Shown here piece after piece: positions 46,715 through 56,539 of a stretch of 64,000 bases of DNA (its first letter is position 1; every line of letters begins with the position of its first letter). A program made the translations under genes and the position numbers. The DNA lies in the NCBI GenBank assembly GCA_973895155.1, contig OZ316893.1:7812001-7876000 (forward strand), written 5' to 3'. The notes under the pieces were generated by a model, which worked only from the letters and a program-made list of their open reading frames with translations, ran no database searches and was not told the DNA's origin. This stretch comes from Marsupella aquatica. Taxonomy: Eukaryota; Marchantiophyta.

Positions 46715-48953
46715 ATGCAAAGCCCCATAGTGTCTCGGATAGCCATGTCTCAATCAGACACAGATTCACCTTCCAGTTCAGTTGAATCCTCTCCTAATCT
46801 TGTCGCTCGCTGTTTGCCAAGTCGCATACTTAAAGCTCTACCTCTCTCACAGCAAATAGTGCCCGAAATCTCTGACTCAGATTCTGATGCAAGTTCTGGT
46901 CCTCAGCCGAGTGCTTACTATGTGTCGCCTAGTAAACCTGAGAAGCGTCGTCTCTTGAGCGTTCCATCGCCAAGAAATGAGAAACTTTCAATCCCAGGTT
47001 TAGGTCCAAGATGTCGCTTCAGGCCATCCATCCCGGGTTATGGAGAGGGTATCCAACGACCGATACGCATATCGCAGTCGGCATTCAAGTCGCCACATTC
47101 AACACAAGTTCAACGACGGATCTTTCAGTCTTCGGGTGAGGATCAGGACACAGAAATACAAAGACCGATACGGCGATCGGTCTTTGCATTGCCTGGACTG
47201 GATGTGCGAGCAAGCAAGGGAATCGGACTGCGAAGTCCAGACTCGGCCCTTTCTCGAATGGTTCGTGGGAATCATGGTGAACAAGTGCTCAATTTTCCAG
47301 CAGCTCGCGGAGTCATTGGGACTGCACGTGCGAATCCAGAATCTCCAAGTTCTCAAGGGCGGACTGTCATTGGTTCCAGGCTCCAAGTATCGAGGAGAGG
47401 TCTTAGTGGCGTTTGGGTTATGTATAGAGAGCCACGGAGTCCAATTGTGTTTTCAGATGAGTCGAGTGCATCGGAGGACGAAGATGAGGAAGGAGATAGA
47501 GGATCCGATATAATAGCACAAGTTGTGTCTGAATATTTAGAAGGAGCTGTCAAAGAGAATAGCTATAGTCGTCTATTTAGTGCCCCTCTAAATGCGTCAA
47601 GGAGATCTATAGAGGATGGTAGCTCAGCAGAGAGTGATGCATCTATTCGCGAGGCACCTGAAGGACCCAAAAATGCCAATGTTATGAACGGATTTCAGGT
47701 TGTAGAGAAGTCAAATGAGCCTAGTAAAAAAGATAGGGACCGAATTACTAGGAAAGGCAATGTGATAAATGACAAATTGAATAGAAACAAAATGAGAGAA
47801 ATTCAGAAGTATTCGTGTTGTGATAATTACTGTCTGCGGAATTTGGGTCTGCTAGCCGTGACGAAACAACGCACTTATTACTATGGGCTATCCTACCCAG
47901 AGAAGAACGTCCTTCTAAGAGGATGTGTGAAGGGTGGGCATGCTGGTGCAAGTGGTTACTCAGTTAGCGGTAGATCCTTTTGTCGGAGTGGTTTTAAGAA
48001 ATTATTTTCACTAGGAAATAATCATCTCCAAAAAATCTCGCAGAACATGTTTTCTCGGATACAGATTGGTACAGTTTGTCGAGAAAAATCACCCGCACAT
48101 CTTGGTCTCGTCCAATGGCTGGAAGATTTTTTTTCCACAAATGTCGAGAGTCTCCCCAACAAGGATATCTTTCATTTACTTGACAATTGGACAAAAACAG
48201 AAGTTTTTGATGCCTTCCAGTCCAAAACTCTAATGCGCCAAGAACAAGGCATGACATATTCATGGTTTGTTCGCATTTGGAACAAGGAGTTTCCTCGCGT
48301 GTGCATCCCCAAAAGGAGCCGTTTCTCCACCTGCGCCCCGTGTACTGAATTCAAAGCACTCCGTGACAAGGCAACACTCGAAGCAGAAAAGAGTAAGTTT
48401 CTAAACCTGTGTGTTACTCCCGATAATTTTATCGGGTTGAGTATTCATGTGCTTCTTCTTTGGCCATGTGAGTGAATATATCGTTTGAACAGTTTGAATA
48501 CTGAACCTGATAGATTTATCGCTGTCATAGTTTTTCATTACGATCTTGTGTTTGAATACTGAACCCGATAAATTTATCGTTGTCAGGGTTTATCATTACG
48601 GTCTTGTGTTTAAATACTGAACCCGATAAATTTATTGTTGTCAGGGTTCAACATTGCGGTTATCATGTTTTGTCCTAAACATTTTTATTATTGTAGGAAA
48701 ATTCTCAACATTGCTAAACGAGCATCGAAAGGCACAAGCAGTCGAGAGGGAGAAGTTAGCAAAGCACCGGAGCAAATGTTACAAGAGTCCGGAGAAAAAT
48801 TTGGGCATCTGTATTGATGGAATGGATCAAAAGAAGGGGGAATTTACAAACGATAGCAAACAGATAACAGTAACAGGAAATAGATTCTGGTACCAGTTAA
48901 AAGGAGCTGTTACCAGTGAACAGTGTTTGGATGGTCATGAACAGTTATCTTAA
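46715..48953 (+). CDS. Truncated transposase of the IDGMDQ (DUF7869-like) type
   Basis: Exon 1 46715-48392 and exon 2 48697-48953 join in phase 1 (AAGA|GTAAGT, TTGTAG|GAAAA). The first 330 residues are Ser/Arg-rich and disordered. Next come YSCCDNYCLRNLG, GRSFCRSGFKKLF, a WLEDFF helix, WFVRIWNKEFPRVCIPKRSR and FSTCAPCTEFKALRD, then a basic helix and GICIDGMDQKK. This order is typical of a eukaryotic DDE-like transposase family where IDGMDQ.K is the first catalytic Asp. The rest of the catalytic core, usually several hundred residues, is missing: after GMDQKK the reading becomes unfamiliar and ends at 48953. Thus a 3'-truncated copy, or further exons were lost at the junction with the methyltransferase region. 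Confidence 0.6.
48393..48696. repeat. Intron with four CGATAAATTTATCG-type palindromes
   Basis: Sites at 48419-48436 (CCCGATAATTTTATCGGG), 48509-48520 (one mismatch), 48566-48579 (perfect CGATAAATTTATCG) and 48624-48637 (one mismatch). The last three are in 58-bp tandem units with TTTGAATACTGAACC and TGTCAGGGTT. Confidence 0.85.
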
Positions 48954-49545
48954 AAAAAGGTCTCAAAATCTCCATTTGAAAGTACAAGAATAGAAAACAA
49001 AACCACCAAACCCTCGTGATAAATAAAAGAACAACAAGGAAACAATTTTTTGAAACATAAAAGACGGCTGCCAATTGAGATACACAAAATCCAAGACAAA
49101 TACAAGTAGAAAAGAAAGGCCGGAAAAAACATTCGCATATATTATCGCAAAATAGAAAACGCGCTCGGCTTAAGTGATACAAAATGCAGTTATCAACATC
49201 AACAATCTGGCCTAAAAATCCCATCCATGAAGTCACGGTCGACACCGTCGGGGGTTTTCGACTAATACATGAACAGCGCTCGGCGCTAGCCAAAAACTAA
49301 CTAGAAAACTAGTCGTTTCTTGGAGACAAGATGCGTCCAAACCCAGACAACATAGTCAAGATCCATTCCCTCCCACAAAATCTGTTGTCGTTTCAATAGC
49401 GCCCGGCGCTAGCCAAAACCTAAATAGTAGACAACCGGGAAAACTCTAACGCCAGAGCTGAGGTCAACTTCAATGCCACAAAATCCGGAAAACTTTAGCA
49501 GCGCCCGGCGCTAGCTTAAAGCGATCAGCAAAACAAAATTTCCAT
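48954..49545. other. Convergent intergenic region with three GC palindromes
   Basis: No gene. AGCGCTCGGCGCT at 49275-49287, TAGCGCCCGGCGCTA at 49397-49411 and AGCGCCCGGCGCT at 49500-49512. The first two are followed by AGCCAAAA and similar text, so the repeat is longer than the palindrome. Also AT-rich sequence at 48960-49130 marking the end of the transposase remnant. Confidence 0.7.
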
Positions 49546-50007
49546 CTAGCTTTCCGAGTTGCAATCATCATCCACTCCTGCTGCTTCTCTCCGCCGATCT
49601 TTCTTGAAGCCGAGACCACGCAAATGAACGTATCCCTCTGAAGGTCCTCGACGAACAGCCCTCGTAAAATATTCATTAGGAATATTACTGTCCTTAAAAT
49701 CAACTCGCCCAAACATTTCTTGTACTCTTCGATCGATTGGGAGTACCCCATCAACAAGAACTCCTGGGTGAGACGAAAACCAACTAGAGAACGGAGGCGC
49801 AGGGGAATTGACAATCCAAGGGATGTTCTTCTCTCCAGGACTAATAGCCTCATCATACGGGAGAGCATGATGGTTCCGAAAAGTGGAAGTTTCAGTTTCT
49901 TCAGTCTCCATCCGTGATTCAAAAGAGCTGAAATGGCTCTCTTTCGGACGCACACGAGAAGGACGAAAAGCTGCCTCCCAATCCATTGGCTCATACTGAC
50001 TCGCCAT
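49546..50007 (-). CDS. Small acidic/basic protein of unknown function
   Basis: 153 codons from ATG 50007, no introns. It begins ASQYEPMDWEAAF and contains the central segments IPWIVNSPAPPFSSWFSSHP and VDGVLPIDRRVQEMFGRVDF, ending basic then acidic. No family recognised. Same strand as the ParB-methyltransferase gene, 850 bp downstream of it, with GC palindromes on both sides (49500 and 50666), so it may belong to the same element. Confidence 0.5.
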   Translation of the reverse strand: MASQYEPMDWEAAFRPSRVRPKESHFSSFESRMETEETETSTFRNHHALPYDEAISPGEKNIPWIVNSPAPPFSSWFSSHPGVLVDGVLPIDRRVQEMFGRVDFKDSNIPNEYFTRAVRRGPSEGYVHLRGLGFKKDRRREAAGVDDDCNSES

Positions 50008-50209
50008 GTTTCAAAGATCCCGATCTAATATGTAACCTCTCCTCCCGTAAGAACGTCGTCCGCGAGTGCTATAGCCGACAAAGGTCAAAGAAAGGTCCGC
50101 GAAGACTAAGACGCCAGATAAAGGTCCGCGTACACTACCGTTCCGAAACGACCATCAAACTATCATCGTCCCGTTCTATTGCCTCCCGAAACTATCTTCG
50201 CCTTGGTAA

Positions 50210-50440
50210 CAGGTATCATCCCGTTCTATCGCCCTGCTCTAACGTCCCGTTCTATCGTCTTCCCGAAACAAAGTCTTCCCAAACGAACTATCGTCCCGTT
50301 CTATCATCACATTCTATTGTCCTCCCGAAACAAAGTCTCCCCTCCCATTCTATCGTCCCGTTCTATCATCCCGTTCTATCGTCCCATTCTATCATCCCGT
50401 TCTATCGTCCTCCCGAAACTATCGTCGTCCTCAACCATCG
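50210..50440. repeat. CCCGTTCTATCGT minisatellite
   Basis: About fifteen units of 11-13 bp (CCCGTTCTATCATC and variants) with interspersed TCCCGAAACAAAGTCT, located upstream of the small gene at 50007. Confidence 0.85.
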
Positions 50441-50860
50441 ACGTCCCCAACTCTCGTCGTCCCGAACAAACCTAAACTAAAACTATAGTCATCCCTTCCG
50501 CCCGGTCCCTAAACTATGGAATCATTGTCCCGAAACTATGGTCCCCAACGGCTTTCCGACGACTGACTAAAGAACACAATCCAAATGGCAGTTGGTATCC
50601 AATGACGATGACCGTTGACAGGAAACGACAAAGACTAAACGGCCATTTAGAGATTCCATTTGGCGAGCGCCAGGCGCTTGTAAAGAACAGAAGTCAAAAG
50701 TAATCAACAAGTAGAGAGAAATCAACAATTTAAAAGGACCCTCAGCAGAGGGAAATAATACAGATGTTACAAGCGCCGGGCGCTGCTAAAAGATTTAGCC
50801 TCAACTACCCACTACTTCTCACGGTTCTGAAGATTCTGAGTCGGAACTAGAATCTGTACT
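50441..50860. other. Spacer with two GC palindromes
   Basis: AGCGCCAGGCGCT at 50666-50678 and AGCGCCGGGCGCT at 50772-50784, 106 bp apart, just 3' of the ParB-methyltransferase stop codon. No gene. Confidence 0.7.
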
Positions 50861-53800
50861 CTAGGATCTGTCCGTGGACACAGCCTCATCATCTACGTAC
50901 TGGCTGCGGGAGAAGTCAGGATGTTTAATGAACTTTCCGTCAACACCCCTTCGTAACTGAAGACCTTTGTTTTCCCAGCAAAGTGTCCTTGCACTTTCTG
51001 CTTTCCTTGCGGCTTTCTCTGCATAGGAGGGAAGAACAAACGGTTTTTCCGGTGTTTCTACGTTGTGTCTCGCGATCTTCCTTCGCAGTTTGAATCGTCT
51101 CCTTGCATTCCACTCTGACCTGATATAACAAAGTCCATTTTGTAAGGCGCCTTTCCCCAAAACAACAAAAGAAATGTTATGAATTGACGGGAATGGAGAA
51201 AGAAGCTTATGAGTTTATGAACATTACTCGGAAGAGTCATCACTATCGGTTTCATCTGCAGCTGCACGACGCTCTCCCTTTTCCTCCTCGGAGTTTCTTG
51301 TACCTTGTTCCTCTCCACCTTCACTCGATTCATCATCAGAATCAAAATTGAGAACCGACCGAAGCTTATCTCTCTTTTTTCTATCGGCAGTAGGAACAGG
51401 TGGAGGTAACACTGCAATCTCTTTGGGAGACAACAAATCCATGAAAACCTTTGAAGCGGTTTCAATAAATTCTTTCCGGTGTTCTATCCCGAGTACAAAT
51501 CGTCCAGAGAAGTCGCCAGCAATGTAAGAGCTTCCAGCCCCAGCAGTCCAATCCATAAAAATATCACGAGGCCGTGTGACAAGCTCTATAACAGATTGCA
51601 TAAAACCCACAGACAGACGAGCATTTCCAGCAAACTCCATTTGCGGGAATGGATCTGATTTGAGCGAAGAGAGTCCGATCAAATTGGTAACCGAAGGGTC
51701 CTCACTGATGGACAGCGGCCAAAATTTGGGGTCTTTGGGAATTTTACATTTCCCATTAATTTGGCCAAATATGTCGAGCCTGAGGGTAAACATCTCTCGG
51801 TCTGTCTTTGCCGCATACATCGGGTCAGACATCACAACATTATGCGAGCATATACACTGAAATTTCCTTGACTCCTGACAGGCAGCAATGACTTGCGACA
51901 TGGGATCGTACTCCCCATTGTGTAGAATTACAAGGAACCCATCATCTGATAAAAATGGATCCATGGATTTGAAAAAAGATCTAGCCATTGAGTGATCTGG
52001 AATGTTCCATTTAGGAACCTTCTTATCAATGATAGATGGTTGAACCCCATCGGTAGGTAAATGAAGCCGGCATCCACTCCAAACGATCTTACTTTCCCCC
52101 CCAAACAACTCCCTTCTCTTTAAATCCCAACTTAACGAGGTCTTTTCCCCATTTCTCCACATCACTAACCCACTCGAGCTTCTCCTCCTTGTTGAACGTC
52201 AAGTCAAAAAATTCAGAAAGGCTTGTCTCAACCATGCAATGGCGAGACACAATTGTTTTGAAGTTTCCAACTTCACGTTGGAAACCAGAAGCTATAACAC
52301 TCTCCCTTAAAGATTGTCCACCTTCGACAGCTCTCTTTCGTTTCTTCCTGGTACTCGTGGCGTCGATAGGAACTATAACCTTCCCTTTGTCGACTGGAGT
52401 AATGGGGTCCGATCGAGCTCCCGTGTTTGCCGCGGAAACTTCAGGTGTAGCATCCTTTTTTGTATCTCCCGTTCCCACCGTATTAGACTTCCTCCCTCCT
52501 AAAATATAACCAGGTCGTAGTTAGAATAAGTACTTTTAAAGTATTGAAAGAAGCTAGCGCCTGGCGCTAACCAAATGCAATTCACTTAAGTCGCAACCGA
52601 AGCCTAATAACCAAGAAAGAGAATACCCTCAACAGAATACTCTTCTTTCCAGATTTAGTAGACTCGCTCGGTGCTGCTAGCTCCGCTTTGGCTTTTGCGC
52701 GAGGTTTGCGACTCCGGTCCACATGCACAACAGTTGTTTCACAGATAGTTTGCAAGTTTGTGGCAGACTTGTCTACATCGTCAAGTAGACCCTGCTTCAT
52801 GTCGGACACAAGTTTTGCTGGCATCTGAGACTTTGAAAGCTTATGGAAGGCATCTTTTTCCCTTTGATCAAAAGGAGAATCCCATCTATCTATATCTAGA
52901 TACCAAGGGCAGTGAGTTCTCTCCCATTCTGTCATTGGTCTCGGAGGAAATATGCCCTCCGTGGGGTACATAGAGTACAAATCAGCCAAGGCATCATCTT
53001 CACTTATTGAAATCCACTTCATAAAAGCTGCAGGATATGCCTAGAAGTAATCAGGTTTGGTTACCTCCATGTGCATGTAGAACCTATACACAAACCTCTT
53101 CACTCACTTTTGGTTTCTCTGGGTGTAATCTTCTTTGTCAGGGTACTTTGAAGGCCACATAGTGTGAAAGAACTTATTCTTCATGGAATCACCAAATCTC
53201 TTGAATTCATTTGTAACAAACTGAACTAGATCATCAAACGAACTACAATTCCACTCTTCCAATCTATTCGCGGGCATGGTTTGCTCAACTTCACGTAGAC
53301 ATGAATGTAACATGCCAGCAGCAATTCCCTCCACACTATTCCAAGTGATCCAAGTGTGGCACCACTGTTTGACTGGATCATCGTTAACACTTGCTGGGTG
53401 AAAAAACTGTCTCCGCAGCTCAGGATTGCAATGTGCCACAAGTAAAGTGCTTCGTAACTTTGGGTCTAGAGCAGAAACAGCGGTGAACAATCGTGCGCGG
53501 TCCACTGTACATACAACGGTGTCAGGCTTCTTCTCTCTCTTGTTTCTCTCTGTGACAGCATACATTTCTGCACATGTACTGAGGAAATCTTCAAATTCAG
53601 GACTTAATAAGGGCGTAATTTTTGAAGACTTCACTGCCCAATCTTTGGTTGCGTCTTTCATCATGGCCGCATACCGTTTTGAAATCTCGTCCGCCGACCA
53701 TGGACTCCCTTGAGCCTCCGCTGCCTCCATGTCGAGTTTGAATTGATGCGAGTATGACTTTATCTTATTCTCACAAAGAATGTAAACAAGTGCTTCTTGT

Positions 53801-54850
53801 GGCATCTTCTTCGTATACCATGACCCCTTCCGAGTTTTCAGCCGAATGCTTTCAAACTTCTTGAAATTACCCGGGTCAATCAGTTTACTGTAATACTCAA
53901 GGTCATGCGCTAGAATTCGTTTGATTTTGTCTGCATCCAGGATCCAGGAAGGCTCTACAACTGCTTGGCCAAGCCTACACAAACAAACGTTGAGAGTAAG
54001 AGTCAATGAAAAACAATTCATGTATAAGCAGCGCCGAGCGCTAGTAAATATAGCACTCGCAAGATTTAAGGAAAGAACTAGAAATCATGAGAACTTACTG
54101 ATTCACGGTGTGCATAGCTGCCTCAATTTCAATGAGAGATCCCTTGTCTCCTTTAAATATTGTACAGAGCACACGAGGATGATATTTTGGATTGTCCGGG
54201 TTCTCCTCTGTTACAAGCGTCCAGGAGTACAGCCTGTGATTTCCATCAAATACAGAGAACATCTTATCCTTCAAGATGAGAAAATCCGGGTCAGCCTCGC
54301 ATTCAGCCTCAAACTTCTCGTTCTCCAATTGCCATATTGGATCCCATGAATCACGAATGTCCTGGGTACAGGTCAGAACAATTCCGTTCTCATCCGTTGG
54401 CTGCATATAGAAACGCATCCCTATTGAAGAGTTGTAACCCATACTACGAAAAGAGTCTTTCAGCTTCTCGATGGAAGAGCTATCTTTCTGCAGAGTACGA
54501 ACCACCTCCATGTGAACCAATCGACACAGAGGGATTCGAGGCGGCTCCTTGTCAAATCCACGAGAATCCTTTCCAAAATACATGACATGTTTCGAAATGA
54601 GATCAGTCTCAGCAAGCGCGCAATCCGCAACATCCTGGATCGCAATTGTGTCTACGTTGTCCATCTTTCTTCGCAAAGGATTTGGACCCAAAACACCGCT
54701 GACAGAAGTGAGCGGCAACAACTTTGAGGAACGAGTTACACGACGTGTATAGACTGAACCAGTAAACAAAGACTGCGAAGATTCAGAATAAGCTCGCTCC
54801 TGGTCAGGAACCGCACTATACCCTCTGGAAGAAGAGGGGAATACCTCCAT
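50861..54850 (-). CDS. ParB-like nuclease-fold domain fused to an N6/N4 DNA-methyltransferase-like domain
   Basis: Exons on the minus strand: 54850-54099, 53974-53108, 53002-52641 (first acceptor less certain), 52498-51228 and 51119-50861. Phases agree apart from one surplus base in a G7 run at 52096-52102. Product about 1,170 residues. Near residues 120-250: SSIEKLKDSFRSMGY, then FSVFDGNHRLYSWTLVTEE, the DG.HR motif of ParB/sulfiredoxin-like domains. Exon 2 is a helical region with no known match. Exon 4 has FLSDDGFLVILHNGEYD, FMQSVIELVTRPRDIF and MDWTAGAGSSYIAG then GRFVLGIEHRKEFIETA, matching the D.F.GSGT and G.E motifs of beta-class methyltransferases. No DPPY-like motif IV is visible, so activity is doubtful. 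The tail is acidic then basic. ParB-methyltransferase fusions are known mainly from phages and bacteria. Confidence 0.6.
52555..52569. repeat. Intronic GC palindrome TAGCGCCTGGCGCTA
   Basis: Perfect 15-bp palindrome with a variable centre base, inside intron 3 (52640-52499) of the ParB-methyltransferase gene. Confidence 0.9.
54030..54042. repeat. Intronic GC palindrome AGCGCCGAGCGCT
   Basis: One mismatch from the consensus AGCGCCNGGCGCT; inside intron 1 (54098-53975) of the ParB-methyltransferase gene. Confidence 0.85.
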
Positions 54851-56072
54851 CGTCTTCCTTCTAGAAGCGTACGAACTATCGTACAATGAAATTATGGAAC
54901 TATAATCATCTCTGAACGTGTAATATATTCTAGCGGGAGGATGACATAACCTAGAGGAAAGCCATTAGCTCTGATGTTTGGCGGTTTCCAACGTCTGTAT
55001 ACGGAAGGTTTAATTACCAAAATCAAACAGTAGAAGATGCGTAACACACACAAAAGTCATAAGTTACCATTGAATGTTACTGTTAAAGACATTTCCTAAC
55101 ATCATATCAATACTAGCGCCGGGCGCTAGCATTAATGATGACCATCAAGGTGAACAATTTAGAGTATGCTTATAATAGCGCCCGGCGCTAGTATAAACTG
55201 GAAGAAATTTAGAGGTCTTTTTTGAAGGAGCTATGACATAAATTTTGGCCTCTCCACCCCCATATTTTATTAAAGTATCCTTCAGTACATCGTTTACGGA
55301 GAAATATTTCTCAAATGTAATACTAGCGTAAGTCTTTGTAAGTCAACCAAAGGATATATATATTGCTATACGCTTTTGAAGGTTTGTCAACCAAATTAAG
55401 GATTCTCAGCTACTTTCTTTGACAGGGTCCATCATATGTCATTTAGATTAAATTGTCTGTATCTAATCAGTAGCCCTTCATTTCCATCATTAGCCAAGCA
55501 CCGGCGCGCCTTTCACAGTAATTCTGTAAGTGGGCAGTTTGTTTCTGGCGTTATGTCATTAATTAGTGGCTCGATCTTAGTTTCAGTCTGCCCACCATAT
55601 ATACTATTCAAGATTTTCTGGCACTCATCCGTTGTGCTAGCGTCATTAGCTCCTCCTCTACTAGAGGGCTCTCTGCATCTCTGCCTAAGTACAACCATTC
55701 ATCCCGGCTAATATATATGCTTGGATATTAATTATAGTCAGTCTCCTAGCTAGAACCTGATCGAGCCTTTGGTTGAAGTTTCACAAATATATAATATATC
55801 ATTGCATATATCTCTTGAAGCATGAACCAGAGCGTCATCGTTTCTTTTCAATCCCCTTGTCAACATTGTCAATTAATGGGTTTGAGAAGGTGCTCGGTCG
55901 ATCTGAGGCATATTTGTGGCCTGGCATTCTTGTGTGCAGTGGATTTACTTTCTGGGCTTAATTACAATTGGCAATTCATGCACGGACTCTAGTCAAAAGA
56001 GGCAACCGGGCAACTTTTTGCAAGTCAAAAACTAGGGCGGCTGTATTGATTTTTAAGACGGTGCAATGTTAA
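54851..56072. other. Upstream region of the ParB-methyltransferase gene, with two GC palindromes
   Basis: CTAGCGCCGGGCGCTAG (55113-55129, perfect 17-bp palindrome) and TAGCGCCCGGCGCTA (55176-55190) lie 260-340 bp before the ATG at 54850. No supported gene in the rest. An unclear boundary of the element probably lies beyond 55200, where composition changes to AT-rich. Confidence 0.65.
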
Positions 56073-56539
56073 ATGGAAGACTCTGGCAGCTGGCAAGTTG
56101 TTTCAAGAAGAAAACAAAGGAGAAAGAATCTCAGTGAAGATTTGAGGACAGGGACCCCAAATAATGAACAGAACTTTGTAAACCTTGAGCTGCAGGGAAG
56201 TATTCACTTGCAGAGAGGCATCTCAAAGCTAACAAACCTGTTGGAGGGGGTGCAGGAAGTACAGTTTACCTCCAAGGAATACATCGCTCTATTTGAGTAT
56301 CCTCCTAGCTAATTTTAGCTCATATATGCATTTTAATTGTCAGACGGATTGTCAGATAGAGAACAACCGACGAATGCTGATTTTCAAGGTCTTACTATTG
56401 TTTATAAATCTAAGTATTCCTTAATTAACCTGGTTCCAGTGTAATATATAATCTGTGCATGCAAAAGGGCACTCATGACAACCAGCAAAAGTTATATGAC
56501 AGGTACAAAGAGGTCATCAAGGAGTACATCAACAGAACG
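56073..56539 (+). pseudogene. Cullin-1-like N-terminal fragment (two exons)
   Basis: Exon A 56073-56296 and exon B 56440-56539 join in phase 2 through TTTGA|GTATCC and TTCCAG|TGTAAT. The product contains QRGISKLTNLLEGVQE, KEYIALFDV and then IYNLCMQKGTHDNQQK and LYDRYKEVIKEYINRT, closely matching the plant CUL1 start (Q.GI.KL..ILEG, IYNMCTQK, LYDKY.E...EYIN.T). Cullins are scaffolds of SCF ubiquitin ligases and this part binds SKP1/F-box. The first 40 residues (SWQVVSRRKQRRKN) are not cullin-like. Exon B ends at a good donor (ACG|GTATGT), but no later cullin exon was found in the following kilobases, so this appears to be a gene fragment, perhaps transposon-captured. Confidence 0.65.

Noticed and set aside
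50179-50480. ORFs coding repeated S-R-S-I-V-L-P strings
   Set aside because: Translation of the CCCGTTCTATCGT minisatellite in several frames.
51780-51850. SDPMY as the methyltransferase motif IV
   Set aside because: It lies between the LVILHNG strand and motif I rather than before them, and lacks the PP pair, so the position does not fit a beta-class enzyme.
54030-55190. GC palindromes as intrinsic terminators
   Set aside because: No T-run follows them and the genome is eukaryotic; the fixed arms with a variable centre base fit protein sites better.
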